DNA of 35,176 nt from a bacterium (GCA_030648265.1 JAUSHX010000039.1:1-35176); one strand, 5' to 3'; positions 5,812 to 13,734 are shown, counted from the stretch's first letter. The notes: generated by a model not told the origin, from the letters alone. Translations and numbers: made by a program.

Positions 5812-5841
5812 ATGTGTAATGATACGTATAATCACACATAT
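5810..5841. promoter_or_regulatory. Dyad operator of the toxin-antitoxin operon
   Basis: ATATGTGT (5810-5817) and ACACATAT (5834-5841) flank a central TACGTA (5823-5828), with one dyad axis at 5825/5826 and near-complete symmetry over 32 bp. It overlaps the antitoxin start codon and includes AT-rich -10-like words. This is the expected target of the RHH antitoxin. Confidence 0.7.
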
Positions 5842-5875
5842 ACTAGCACTCTTGGAACAGTGTGCAAGCCCAGGT

Positions 5876-8038
5876 CTAGTTTCTTGTATCAGTAATAATT
5901 GGTACGAGCGCGCCGAAGGCGCTGGCGGCCAGACTCTGATTTTGGAGAGGATTTGATGGTTCCGCCGCCGAGAATTGACGGGTTGGTTTGCCATACATCA
6001 ATGACCAATCTATTAGGACACCATTAAGGTTGCTTGTGCCATTGTCAAACATTTGAAGACTGTCCGGTTGTTGGAGTAATTCATCAAGATTGGCGCCATC
6101 TCCCCCAAAATTCCCATAAAATGGTATAACAGTCTCCGTGTAACCCTGCTGAATGGTATTTTGCGGATTGTTCTCCTGATCTACAATATCCGTTGGTGTC
6201 TGGGCACTCTCTGTTGACGGCGCTACTTCTTGCGCGGCAGGTTGTGCCGGCTCAGAAGATTGCACTGGTCCTGTGGCTTGCCCAGCTGGCCCACTAAAAC
6301 GAGGGATAATATAGCCACTCAATTCACCGCCCTTGTCATATCTTGAGACTGACGGTGCTGGAGTCGCACCCCAACCGCTTGCCTGAGTAGAAATTTGTTG
6401 CACAGGTGCTGTTTGACTTCCGCTACTAAAGAAATTTGAGACTGAATCTTGGAAACTTTTCAACAAGCCCGTAGCCGGTTGCAAATACCCTGTACAATCT
6501 CCATTAGCGGCATAGCTGATGCATGACTGTGCAACTGGGGTCTGGGCGGGGAAAAAAGTGGTTATTTTTTCAACCGGAGCAGGAGGTTGTTGTGCCGTTG
6601 GTCCTTCTTGGACTGAAGCATGAGGTTGTTCTGCGCCTTGAACTCCATTTGCACAATTATTCCAACTGCCATTGAATATCGAAAGGATGCTTGGCAAGCA
6701 ATAGGTCGGGTTTGACTGGTCGAGACAATCTCCATTACCCGCACGGTTGGCACATGGCTGGGTAATTCGAGAAATATCTGATTGGGGGGCAATCTGCCCT
6801 AAATTTACAGCTGGTGCAACCATTGATTCTCCAATATCCAGTCTATGTTCCACGTCAATCTGACATTGGTTTATATCTGCTTCTGATATGTACCCTGTGC
6901 CGTCACAATACCTTACAGCTCTTTGATAATTGCTGATAAAAGGCCCCATCTCCCCTGTGGGTGCATCACTAGTACTCGCGGGGGTTGGTGCACCTTGTGC
7001 GATATATTGATTTATTTTCTCTATGTCGTTTCCGTCAAGATTACCGCCTTGCCAAGACGCGATGGTACGCCTCATGCAAGTGTCCAAGTCTTCTTCATTG
7101 CGGCAATTTTCCCCGATTCGTTTAATGTCATCGGGGGTCACCTTGCCGTCAATCAGGCCTGTAACCTGCGTGGGTCCTGTCGGTGAAACTGCCGCTGGGG
7201 CCGTCGCAGGAGAAACGTTTTCTCGAATATCGTCTTGAAAAGTCTTTATGTAATCCGCTTCACATATAGCAGACGAAGATCCCCAACTTTTACATTTATC
7301 CTTGGCCAATTGTTGCAACGTGTCCATGCTTATAGAAGCTCCTGGATATGCCGGTACCGGGGGACCCACAAATGCTGGAGCTGGAGTTGCGGCAGGGGCT
7401 ACTGATGGTGCTGTTCCTCCTGTGTCTTGCACAAAGTAACTCCTATCATCTGAAAATCGTGCCGAATATCTCTGTATACATGAATTATAAGTATAAGAGT
7501 TATTCCCCTGGCTGCTATTGCCCGCCTCCGTTGAGCATAGACTGATTGTTTGAGAAGTTGGTTGTGGAGCAGAGGACACTGATGCTGGTGCTGGGGCTGC
7601 GGTTGGGGGAGCTGAGACTGGTACTGCTTGAGTGTCCTTCTGGGCCTGTAATTGTCTCGGAGTTAAATTCGATGGATTCATGACTTGAGGCTGGTTTTGA
7701 GCTGCTGAACCTGCTACACCTACACTCAAACCAGCCATTGCTCCTACGATGCGAAGCCCATTGGCAAATAGCGCAGGAGTTGCTATTGCTCTTCCACCAA
7801 CTATATACACTCCAGCTTCTATCCCTCCTATTACTAACGCTGCCGGTCCTGCCGCAATTTGCGTTGCACGAATGTCGTGAGGACGTACACCCGTAGGACA
7901 TTTATCCGAAGAAAAGATGCTGATACTTCCGTCTGCGCACGTAATCAGCGCCTGTGTTGGGATAGGGATTATGGTAAGCGCGAGCAGTACAAAAAGGATG
8001 AGAGACGCTGGGATTACAAAGCGGGATGAGGCGGACAT
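5876..8038 (-). CDS. Large secreted Ala/Pro/Gln-rich protein (hypothetical)
   Basis: A 720-residue protein. Residues 1-31 form a signal peptide or anchor (basic start, hydrophobic LILFVLLALTIIPIPTQA). A hydrophobic stretch at about residues 63-110 (AALVIGGIEAGVYIVGGRA, IVGAMAGLSVGVAGSAA) may insert in the membrane. The remainder is low complexity, rich in A, P, Q, S and T, with about a dozen and a half scattered cysteines in pairs 8-12 residues apart (for example CRNEEDLDTC, CQIDVEHRL, CANRAGNGDC, CISYAANGDC), likely disulphide-linked exported modules. Two segments (CANRAGNGDCLDQS and CISYAANGDCTGY) are related repeats. I know no function; a cell-surface or adhesion role is a guess. It lies just before the toxin-antitoxin pair. 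Confidence 0.7.
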   Translation of the reverse strand: MSASSRFVIPASLILFVLLALTIIPIPTQALITCADGSISIFSSDKCPTGVRPHDIRATQIAAGPAALVIGGIEAGVYIVGGRAIATPALFANGLRIVGAMAGLSVGVAGSAAQNQPQVMNPSNLTPRQLQAQKDTQAVPVSAPPTAAPAPASVSSAPQPTSQTISLCSTEAGNSSQGNNSYTYNSCIQRYSARFSDDRSYFVQDTGGTAPSVAPAATPAPAFVGPPVPAYPGASISMDTLQQLAKDKCKSWGSSSAICEADYIKTFQDDIRENVSPATAPAAVSPTGPTQVTGLIDGKVTPDDIKRIGENCRNEEDLDTCMRRTIASWQGGNLDGNDIEKINQYIAQGAPTPASTSDAPTGEMGPFISNYQRAVRYCDGTGYISEADINQCQIDVEHRLDIGESMVAPAVNLGQIAPQSDISRITQPCANRAGNGDCLDQSNPTYCLPSILSIFNGSWNNCANGVQGAEQPHASVQEGPTAQQPPAPVEKITTFFPAQTPVAQSCISYAANGDCTGYLQPATGLLKSFQDSVSNFFSSGSQTAPVQQISTQASGWGATPAPSVSRYDKGGELSGYIIPRFSGPAGQATGPVQSSEPAQPAAQEVAPSTESAQTPTDIVDQENNPQNTIQQGYTETVIPFYGNFGGDGANLDELLQQPDSLQMFDNGTSNLNGVLIDWSLMYGKPTRQFSAAEPSNPLQNQSLAASAFGALVPIITDTRN

Positions 8039-8430
8039 ACAGGTTCTAGGTTTTAGGTGCCAGGTGTCAGGTAAATAGTAAATTGGTAACGGTTAAGGTT
8101 CCCGAGGAGAGACCTTTCAAGGCCAAGGAGTCACCTCGCGGAATTCATCTAAACTTAATCTTACCCTCCTATGGCGATATATGGGTTTATGGGTGGGGAT
8201 AACATGAACTAGGTTCTAGGGACTAGGTTCTAGGAAATGCGGTATGGGAGAAAGGCAATAGGGTTATAGGGAATAGCGGGAAACAAATGCGAGAAATGCA
8301 GATGCACGGGGCTAGGTTCTAGGAAATATGTGCGGAGTAAGGAAAAACGGGGGAATAGGCACTGGGTTCAGGTCATCGGACTCGTACGAAAAGTGTTTGT
8401 TCTCAACAGTTGCTAGTCTGAAACGTGTGG
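8039..8430. repeat. Intergenic low-complexity region with ctaggttctagg words
   Basis: About 390 bp without a gene. It contains repeated aggttctagg/actaggttctagg words (8041-8050, 8210-8235, 8312-8321), gggtttatgggtgg runs, and a 50-bp element (8094-8152) with ggttcccgaggagagacc and caaggagtcacct. The latter is the inverse of AGGTGACTCCT at 3331-3341, and related to the AAGGTCTC/GAGACCTT hairpin at 8786-8833. No clear promoter for the secreted protein is visible. Confidence 0.6.
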
Positions 8431-8436
8431 TATTAT
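8431..8436 (+). promoter_or_regulatory. TATTAT -10 box
   Basis: TATTAT ends 7 nt before the ATG at 8444; a TTGCTA word lies 15 nt upstream. It indicates a leaderless message and decides the start codon. Confidence 0.4.
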
Positions 8437-8443
8437 GTCGTAT

Positions 8444-8782
8444 ATGAAAAAGAGGAAAGAAACCGGATTTGACAAACTTGCGCGCTTAATAAAATCGGAG
8501 GGCGACGACATTCGGAGTACGATGGCGACCAAGGAAGATCTACAGACCGGACTTGCCGATGTTCGCAAAGAAATGGCAACTGGATTCGCAAGCATACGGG
8601 AAGAGATGGTGACTGGATTTGCGGGGATTAGAGCGGAACTTGCCGACATCAAGCAACGGCTCAAAGCGGTTGAAGTGGCCGTGGGAAATCATTCCGGATT
8701 TAGTAAAGAAATTGACCATGCGTTTGAGCGTATCGCCGCAATAGAAAAACATCTCGCCCTTAAACAAAAAGCACGAGCGTAA
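8444..8782 (+). CDS. Coiled-coil protein (hypothetical)
   Basis: A 112-residue, highly charged protein. Residues about 25-75 contain degenerate 11-residue repeats: MATKEDLQTGLADVRKEM, ATGFASIREEM, VTGFAGIRAEL, ADIKQRL. This is the pattern of right-handed or long coiled coils seen in DUF1640-like and phage-associated proteins. No membrane segment. It is one of the few plus-strand genes. I choose the ATG at 8444 because the alternative at 8435 lies inside a TATTAT -10 box (8431-8436). Function unknown. Confidence 0.65.
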   Translation: MKKRKETGFDKLARLIKSEGDDIRSTMATKEDLQTGLADVRKEMATGFASIREEMVTGFAGIRAELADIKQRLKAVEVAVGNHSGFSKEIDHAFERIAAIEKHLALKQKARA

Positions 8783-8785
8783 CTG

Positions 8786-8833
8786 AACCAAGGTCTCACC
8801 TTGATGCGAAATGCCCAAGGAGAGACCTTGGTT
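8786..8833. terminator. Bidirectional hairpin between convergent genes
   Basis: AACCAAGGTCTC (8786-8797) and GAGACCTTGGTT (8822-8833) form a 12-bp perfect stem, positioned exactly between the convergent stops of the coiled-coil gene and trmD. The trmD stop codon begins in the last base of the stem. Confidence 0.55.
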
Positions 8834-9540
8834 TAGTTCGTTTCCGCCGGAGGCGGATCCGCCTTTGGCGGACGCTTTGTTTTCCATTCGTTTATTTTTC
8901 TCTGGTGGCCGGAGAGCAGGACTTTCGGCACGCGGTATTTCTTCCCCCTCCACACGAGAACTTCCGGGCGGGTGTAGACCTCGGGGCTAGAGACACGTGA
9001 GCGTTCCAGCGACTCTGCTTTGCCGAGCACTCCCGGAACAAACCGCGCGACCGCGTCAATAACTGTTGCCGCCGGCAGTTCCCCGCCGGTCAATACGTAG
9101 GGGCCGACTGAAACCGGCTTCGCTTTAAGAATCTTTGGCACGCGAGCGTCCACTCCCTCGTACCTGCCGCAAATCAGGAGGATGTTTTTCTTTTTTGAAA
9201 GTTTCTTCGCTAACGTTTCATCAAAAAGCACCCCGTCAGTGGAAAAAAAGATGCTCATGTCAAGGCGACGCCTTGACATGGCTTTTGAGGCTGCGCGAAG
9301 CATAGCCTCCGGCTCCAGTACCATCCCCGGCCCTCCGCCATACGGACGTTGGTCCACACGGCCGTATTTACCTGCCCCGTTAGAGCGCGAAGCGCCTCTA
9401 ACGGGGTTACGGGTAAAATCCTTCGGGTCGTAAAAAGAAATCTTGATGAGTTTCTTTTCTATTGCGCGCCCGAGAATAGAACTCTTCAGATAGGGCTCTA
9501 CCGAATCGGGAAACAACGTGATGATGTGGAAATGTAACAT
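8833..9540 (-). CDS. trmD: tRNA (guanine-N1)-methyltransferase
   Basis: A 235-residue SPOUT-class enzyme that makes m1G37 in tRNAs reading CNN codons, using S-adenosylmethionine. Recognised by FHIITLFPDSVEPYL, RPYGGGPGMVLEPE, and the trefoil-knot motifs ILLICGRYEGVDAR and YVLTGGELPAATVIDAVARFVPGVLG. Two insertions are notable. Between DFTR and KYGR there are 13 extra residues (NPVRGASRSNGAG) encoded by a CCCCGTTAGAG hairpin (9375-9406). At the C-terminus a GC-rich palindrome (8844-8871) supplies the last residues and runs to the stop. The catalytic core is intact. It is transcribed after khpA, 80 bp downstream, in the usual khpA-trmD neighbourhood. Confidence 0.93.
   Translation of the reverse strand: MLHFHIITLFPDSVEPYLKSSILGRAIEKKLIKISFYDPKDFTRNPVRGASRSNGAGKYGRVDQRPYGGGPGMVLEPEAMLRAASKAMSRRRLDMSIFFSTDGVLFDETLAKKLSKKKNILLICGRYEGVDARVPKILKAKPVSVGPYVLTGGELPAATVIDAVARFVPGVLGKAESLERSRVSSPEVYTRPEVLVWRGKKYRVPKVLLSGHQRKINEWKTKRPPKADPPPAETN
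8844..8871. repeat. GC-rich palindrome at the trmD 3' end
   Basis: CCGCC-ggAGGCGG-at-CCGCCT-ttGGCGG, a 28-bp imperfect palindrome coding for the final PPKADPPPAE residues of TrmD. Same family as 11815-11842 and 13922-13946. Confidence 0.7.
9372..9410. repeat. CCCCGTTAGAG hairpin inserted in frame in trmD
   Basis: CCCCGTTAGAG (9375-9385) and CTCTAACGGGG (9396-9406) share the MITE arm word. TTAC occurs on both sides (9368-9371 and 9407-9410). Removing 9372-9410 (39 bp, 13 codons) joins DFTR to KYGRVDQRPYGGG, near the normal family spacing. Confidence 0.65.
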
Positions 9541-9622
9541 AGTTGTTAGCCACTAGGGTCTAGCCACTAGGAAAAACTTTGCTCTGTATTCTCTTCTCTA
9601 TACCCTATTGGCTAGTGGTTAA
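9541..9622. repeat. Low-complexity spacer between khpA and trmD
   Basis: ttagccactagggtctagccactagg (split by the line of words tagccactagg twice) followed by cctattggctagtggtta, which is complementary to the first half; the gap can therefore fold. No gene. Confidence 0.5.
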
Positions 9623-9970
9623 TTACTCCGCCTTCAGGTCCCTAATCACATCCTCAACGGTCGTGTCGCGGACATACGGCGTGGCCGGTGCCGAGCTCAT
9701 GGCCTCTCGCGGCGGGCGTTCGCTTCCCTCCGGCTCATCAATCTTCAAGTTCACCCTCGCATCGTTCTTCATTCCGACAACGCGCAACACCGTCCGTATC
9801 GCTTTCGCAGTCTGGCCGGAACGGCCGATAATCTTGCCCATGTCGTCCTTATTGACGGAGAGCACCAAGAGAACGCCCATCTCATCAACCGTGCGGGTAA
9901 TTTTCACGTCGTTCGGATAATCCGCCAATGCCTTAACCACATACTCCAAAAACTGCTGGTCTTGTTCCAT
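9623..9970 (-). CDS. khpA: KH-domain RNA-binding protein KhpA
   Basis: A 115-residue protein. Residues about 1-80 form the single type-II KH domain: FLEYVVKALADYPNDVKI, then MGKIIGRSGQTAKAIRTVLRVVG, with the GxxG loop (GRSG) that grips single-stranded RNA. The family (also called YlqC) forms a heterodimer with KhpB/Jag and influences cell division and elongation. A longer than usual C-terminal tail (about 35 residues, EPEGSERPPREAMSS...) is present. It sits upstream of trmD, as in many bacteria. A TTGTCA-17-TATTCT promoter (10037-10009) lies upstream, overlapping the divergent promoter of the plus-strand gene. Confidence 0.88.
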   Translation of the reverse strand: MEQDQQFLEYVVKALADYPNDVKITRTVDEMGVLLVLSVNKDDMGKIIGRSGQTAKAIRTVLRVVGMKNDARVNLKIDEPEGSERPPREAMSSAPATPYVRDTTVEDVIRDLKAE

Positions 9971-10008
9971 ATTCCGTTTATCTGTCGCTCTATCTGATAA
10001 TTACATAG

Positions 10009-10053
10009 AGAATACAAGAGAAACGCCAAGTTGACAAGCACTACGAATATGGA
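10009..10053. promoter_or_regulatory. Overlapping divergent promoters
   Basis: For khpA (minus): TTGTCA (10037-10032), 17 nt, TATTCT (10014-10009). For the plus-strand gene: TTGACA (10031-10036) with a weak ACAATC (10054-10059) 17 nt on. The two -35 boxes overlap by five bases, so simultaneous polymerase binding is unlikely. Confidence 0.55.
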
Positions 10054-10065
10054 ACAATCGCAGGC

Positions 10066-10995
10066 ATGGCTGAAAAACCGGTAGCAGAGAAGACAGGTAT
10101 GTTTTCAAACATTCTTACTGTCACAGGATTAGTTATACTGATAGCGATAATCGTTTGGGGACTCTTCCATCTGGAAACGCTTTCCAAATCGTGGCTTTCA
10201 TCGTTCGCATCAATGTTCTCTCCTTCTGCAAAATTCATACAGATAACAGCACCCTCAAATAAACTCCCCTCCGGCGAGGAATTCCCCGTTTCGTGGAAAT
10301 ACACCCCGAAAAATGCCGGGAAATATGCATTTCTCTATCAGTGCCGCGAGGGTTTCCAATTCAAGACGTTCGGGACAGGCTCTAAAACCATCGCGATTCC
10401 ATGCGGAGTCGGATACACGATGCCGGGCTCAAACAACAAATTTAACGTCATCCCATTTCTTAACGGGCTATCTTCACTCGATGTTCCGTTTTCCATTATC
10501 TTTATTCCGAACGCGCCTGTCGCTACAGGAACTCCAATGTCACAAGCAGAGGGGAATGCTTCCGTGACTATCATAAATCCAAGTCTCGCCGCCTCTCCTG
10601 CTAAACCGGTTCCGGAACCTGCGCCGGCGCCCGCATCAGGATTGCCCGACCTGTCGGTGCGCATTTTATCCAAGGGCGTTATTGACCCGATAAGCGGCAA
10701 TCTCATCGCACGGCCCCCGACGTCGCCCAACGAGCTTGTCGCGGTACGATTTTTGATTTCAAATGATGGGAGCGCATCAACCGGCACGTGGTACTTCACG
10801 GCACAGCTTCCGATATCTCCGGCGTACCTGTATTCCTCTCCCGCACAGGAACCACTCGCGCAGGGTGCCCGCATTGAGAATATGCTGCGTTTCAAGAACG
10901 CAGTCCCCGGCGGGACATTTTATGTATCTGTTGACCCCGTAGATGAGGTGAAGGAATCCAGCGAAATCAACAACACGGCGAGCGTCACGATATAG
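10066..10995 (+). CDS. Membrane-anchored exported protein with C-terminal CARDB-like domain
   Basis: A 309-residue protein. A short cytoplasmic N-terminus is followed by one TM helix (about residues 17-36, ILTVTGLVILIAIIVWGLF) and an exported region. Residues about 57-160 look like a beta-sandwich (Ser/Pro-rich, two Cys: QCREGF and IPCGVGY). A Pro/Ala hinge (about 177-190, PAKPVPEPAPAPASG) leads to residues about 192-309, a CARDB/Ig-like domain recognised by LPDLSVRIL, ELVAVRFLISNDGSAST, and DPVDEVKESSEINNTASVTI. Such domains mediate surface protein-protein contacts. It ends before a strong hairpin (11024-11063). Function unknown. Confidence 0.7.
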   Translation: MAEKPVAEKTGMFSNILTVTGLVILIAIIVWGLFHLETLSKSWLSSFASMFSPSAKFIQITAPSNKLPSGEEFPVSWKYTPKNAGKYAFLYQCREGFQFKTFGTGSKTIAIPCGVGYTMPGSNNKFNVIPFLNGLSSLDVPFSIIFIPNAPVATGTPMSQAEGNASVTIINPSLAASPAKPVPEPAPAPASGLPDLSVRILSKGVIDPISGNLIARPPTSPNELVAVRFLISNDGSASTGTWYFTAQLPISPAYLYSSPAQEPLAQGARIENMLRFKNAVPGGTFYVSVDPVDEVKESSEINNTASVTI

Positions 10996-11023
10996 TTAGA
11001 CGTTATATATGGTGTGAGGTTCG

Positions 11024-11063
11024 TATTGCGTTTGCCGATGCGACCGCATCGGCAAACGCAATA
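11024..11063. other. Perfect 19-bp hairpin downstream of the CARDB gene
   Basis: Arms of 19 bp (TATTGCGTTTGCCGATGCG and its complement) around a 2-base centre. There is no T-run after it on the plus strand. It could stop exonucleases or act as a factor-dependent terminator, or it is another inserted palindrome of the type found throughout the window. Confidence 0.6.
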
Positions 11064-11181
11064 TCATTAAAAGACAATTCTTTGCGCGGCAACCCGGTAT
11101 TTGATAGAGTTCGAATCGGTCGGCGATGTTGCCGTATGGAGATTTTTTGTGTTCAACCATTAACCTGATTGGGGGTACGCG

Positions 11182-11529
11182 ATGCAAGAGAAGAAGAATT
11201 TCTCGCTCCTCCAAACAGGAGCGGTTGTATTGGGTATGCTTGCCCTATTAATTTGGGGAAAACTTAGCTCAGAGGATTTCGTGGTCCCCCCGCAGTTCGA
11301 AGTGTCTGCGGAGAGATTTGCGACGAAGTGCCGGTCGGTCTCGTCTGGATGCAGGGTAACACTGAAAGACGGATCAGTTGTGCGGGCAAGTTTCAGTCAG
11401 TCCTTGGTTGGAGCCAAAATAATCTTTTATCCCGAAACAAAGGGAGAGAAGAGCACTGACATGCCCATGGGGAAATTTCTTAGGGAGGGTGGTTTCTTTA
11501 TATTTGACTCCACCAACTTTTACCGATGA
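11182..11529 (+). CDS. Single-pass membrane protein (hypothetical)
   Basis: A 115-residue protein. One TM helix at about residues 10-27 (QTGAVVLGMLALLIWGKL) is followed by an exported domain of about 85 residues with two cysteines (ATKCRSVSSGC) and a likely beta-rich fold (CRVTLKDGSVVRASF). I recognise no family. A GGGGG run 7-11 nt before the ATG may serve as a weak ribosome-binding site, unusual for this window. It is followed by an intrinsic terminator. Confidence 0.6.
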   Translation: MQEKKNFSLLQTGAVVLGMLALLIWGKLSSEDFVVPPQFEVSAERFATKCRSVSSGCRVTLKDGSVVRASFSQSLVGAKIIFYPETKGEKSTDMPMGKFLREGGFFIFDSTNFYR

Positions 11530-11558
11530 CGGCTTGCGCAAGCAGGCCGTTTTTCTTT
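11529..11558 (+). terminator. Intrinsic terminator
   Basis: ACGGC...GCCGT stem with an inner CTTGCGCAAG, followed by TTTTTCTTT. It lies at the stop of the plus-strand gene and faces gyrB. Confidence 0.7.
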
Positions 11559-11588
11559 CGCATACTCACCTGACACCTATAACCTGTT

Positions 11589-13712
11589 TTATATATCCAG
11601 TGTCGCCTCCTTCGCGTGAGATTGAATGAATGACTTGCGTGCGGGGACATCGGTGCCCATCAACATATCAAAAACCATGTCGGCATCTTCCGCGTCTTCT
11701 ATAGTAACCAGTTTCAGAATTCTGCGGGCAGGGTCCATCGTAGTCTCCCACAATTCTTCAGAGTTCATTTCGCCCAATCCTTTGTATCGCTGAACGGATG
11801 TCTTGGGATTTTTCCCGCCGGAGGCGGGTCCGCCTCCGGCGGAAGTTTTTAATTTTGAGTCTTCTGTGCCTTCAGAATTTCCCTCACTGTCATCTGTCAA
11901 CTGTTCACTGTCCACTTCCTCTAATGGCGCATCTTTGCCTACGAGTTTCACCAACTCCTCGTCGGAATACGCGTAGTGAATTTCTTTTCCTCTCTTTATT
12001 TTGAACAAGGGCGGTTGAGCGATGTAAATAAATCCACCCTCTATCAACGGCTTGAAGTGCCGGTAAAAAAGTGTGAGGAGAAGCGTGCGGATGTGCGCGC
12101 CGTCAACATCGGCATCGGTCGCGATAATTATTTTGTGATAACGAAGTTTTTCTATATTGAACACATCGCCTATTGCAGTCCCCAGGGCGACGACGAGATT
12201 CTTGATTTGCTCCGACGCGAGCATTTTATCAATACGCGCACGCTCAATGTTCAAGATTTTTCCGCGAAGCGGAAGAATCGCCTGAATGCGTCTGTCGCGC
12301 CCCATCTTCGCGGTACCTCCGGCGGAATCTCCCTCAACGATGAATAGCTCCCCTTCTTCCGCGAGCCGAGTCTGGCAATCAGCGAGCTTACCGGGGAGCG
12401 TCATTCCATCTAAGGCCCCCTTGCGTAAGATGCTGTCTTTAGCCGCTTTTGCAGCTTTGCGCGCCTTCATCGCAAGAGAAATTTTGCCCAAAATCGCGCG
12501 CGACTCATCGGGATTTTCTTCAAGGAACATTCCAAATGCCTCGCTGAAAACAGTTTCCACAGCACCGCGCGCCTCAACGCTTCCGAGCTTGGATTTTGTT
12601 TGTCCTTCAAACTGTATTTCGCGCAATTTTACCGAAACGACGGCGGTAATACCCTCCAACACGTCATCGCCGGTAAAGGTTTCACTCTCTTTTGTTCCGT
12701 TGCCATTCTTAATTTGCGCGTTCAAAGTACGCGTAAGCGCCGACTTGAAACCCGTGATGTGCATTCCGCCCTCGCTGTTATAGATATTGTTTGCAAACGC
12801 AGATATTCTGGACGTTATGTCGTCCACATACTGGAGCGCAATTTCCACCTGCACGCCGTCCTGTTCTTTTTCCACATAGAAAACAGTTTTGTGTACCGGT
12901 TCAAGGTGCCTGTTGTGGAACGACACGAGCGAGCGCAAGCCTCCTTCAAAATAAAAAGTGATGGATGGCGCGTCCAAGCCCAATTCACGCAGGTTGAAAA
13001 CGCTTTCATCGTCAATCCGCCGGCCGGCGGATGCCGCTCCGCGCAAATCCAAAATCGTGATGCGCAGGCCGCGCACTAAGTACGCCTGCTGTCGCATGTG
13101 CGAGACAATCATTTCCCAATTCAATTCGCGGTCTGGGAAAATTGATGCGTCTGATTCATAAGTAATTATTGTTCCGTGCAATTTTGAAGTGCCGATTTTT
13201 TTTGCTTTGCCGACCGGCTTTCCGCCATTCTTATATTCCTGCATGTACTGCCCGCCGTCGCGATGCACCTCGGCGCGCACATGAGATGAAAGCGCGTTGA
13301 CGACGGAAACGCCGACGCCGTGAAGGCCGCCGGAAACTTTGTATCCGGCTCCGCCGAATTTTCCTCCGGCGTGTAACATGGTCATCACCGTCTCAAGGGT
13401 TGAGACTTTCGTTTTCGGATGAATGTCTACCGGAATACCGCGCCCGTTGTCGGCGACGCGCACGCGATTGTCCGGCAAAAGCGCGATTTCAATATCGTTT
13501 GCAAATCCTCCCATCGCCTCGTCGCGCGAGTTGTCAAAGACTTCCCAAATGAGGTGGTGTAGCCCTGTGGAGCTCGTCGTTCCGATGTACATTCCGGGTC
13601 GGCGACGCACCGCTTCCAGGCCTTCTAGTACTGTGATTGAGCTCGAGTCATACGAAGAACCCCCCGATTTCGGGGTGGGTTTTGCGGTCTTTTTCGCTTT
13701 CTTTTCAGCCAT
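11589..13712 (-). CDS. gyrB: DNA gyrase/topoisomerase IIA subunit B
   Basis: A 707-residue ATPase subunit that powers DNA supercoiling with GyrA. In order: a Lys/Pro-rich start, then the GHKL ATPase with VLEGLEAVRRRPGMYIG, EVFDNSRDEA, DNGRGIPVD and GGLHGVGVSVVNALS; the transducer; the TOPRIM domain with FIVEGDSAGGTAKMGRDRR and ATDADVDGAHIRTLLLTLFYR; and the tail QRYKGLGEMNSEELWETTMDP. After the TOPRIM region about 40 residues (DSEQLTDDSEGNSEGTEDS... to SAGGGPASGGKNP) are extra, coming from a 32-nt word repeat (11886-11917) and a GC palindrome (11815-11842). ParE is the alternative name, but no second copy is here for comparison. The ATG at 13712 is preferred: a TGCTATACT box at 13726-13734 would start transcription downstream of the in-frame codon at 13742. 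Confidence 0.93.
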   Translation of the reverse strand: MAEKKAKKTAKPTPKSGGSSYDSSSITVLEGLEAVRRRPGMYIGTTSSTGLHHLIWEVFDNSRDEAMGGFANDIEIALLPDNRVRVADNGRGIPVDIHPKTKVSTLETVMTMLHAGGKFGGAGYKVSGGLHGVGVSVVNALSSHVRAEVHRDGGQYMQEYKNGGKPVGKAKKIGTSKLHGTIITYESDASIFPDRELNWEMIVSHMRQQAYLVRGLRITILDLRGAASAGRRIDDESVFNLRELGLDAPSITFYFEGGLRSLVSFHNRHLEPVHKTVFYVEKEQDGVQVEIALQYVDDITSRISAFANNIYNSEGGMHITGFKSALTRTLNAQIKNGNGTKESETFTGDDVLEGITAVVSVKLREIQFEGQTKSKLGSVEARGAVETVFSEAFGMFLEENPDESRAILGKISLAMKARKAAKAAKDSILRKGALDGMTLPGKLADCQTRLAEEGELFIVEGDSAGGTAKMGRDRRIQAILPLRGKILNIERARIDKMLASEQIKNLVVALGTAIGDVFNIEKLRYHKIIIATDADVDGAHIRTLLLTLFYRHFKPLIEGGFIYIAQPPLFKIKRGKEIHYAYSDEELVKLVGKDAPLEEVDSEQLTDDSEGNSEGTEDSKLKTSAGGGPASGGKNPKTSVQRYKGLGEMNSEELWETTMDPARRILKLVTIEDAEDADMVFDMLMGTDVPARKSFIQSHAKEATLDI
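11815..11842. repeat. GC-rich palindrome inside gyrB
   Basis: CCGCCGGAGGCGG and CCGCCTCCGGCGG are perfect 13-bp arms around GT. It encodes the GGGPASGG residues of GyrB, in frame. Confidence 0.8.
11886..11917. repeat. 32-nt word repeat in gyrB (partner in pheT)
   Basis: The segment built from ACTGT words (core CTGTCAACTGT, end ACTGTCCACTT) matches 15156-15187 in pheT at 28 of 32 positions, ungapped. It encodes DSEQLTDDSEG of GyrB. Confidence 0.75.
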
Positions 13713-13725
13713 ATTTAGTGCGTCC

Positions 13726-13734
13726 AGTATAGCA
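13726..13734 (-). promoter_or_regulatory. Extended -10 promoter of gyrB
   Basis: TGCTATACT on the minus strand (TG-n-TATACT). The predicted start is about 7 nt before the ATG at 13712, leaving almost no 5' UTR. Confidence 0.5.

Noticed and set aside
11100-11135. GTTCGAATC, a tRNA T-loop-like word
   Set aside because: The flanking bases do not form a T stem and no acceptor, D or anticodon arms can be found.
12600-13079. Plus-strand ORFs inside gyrB (165, 159 codons and others)
   Set aside because: Antisense shadows of a clear, motif-complete gyrB.
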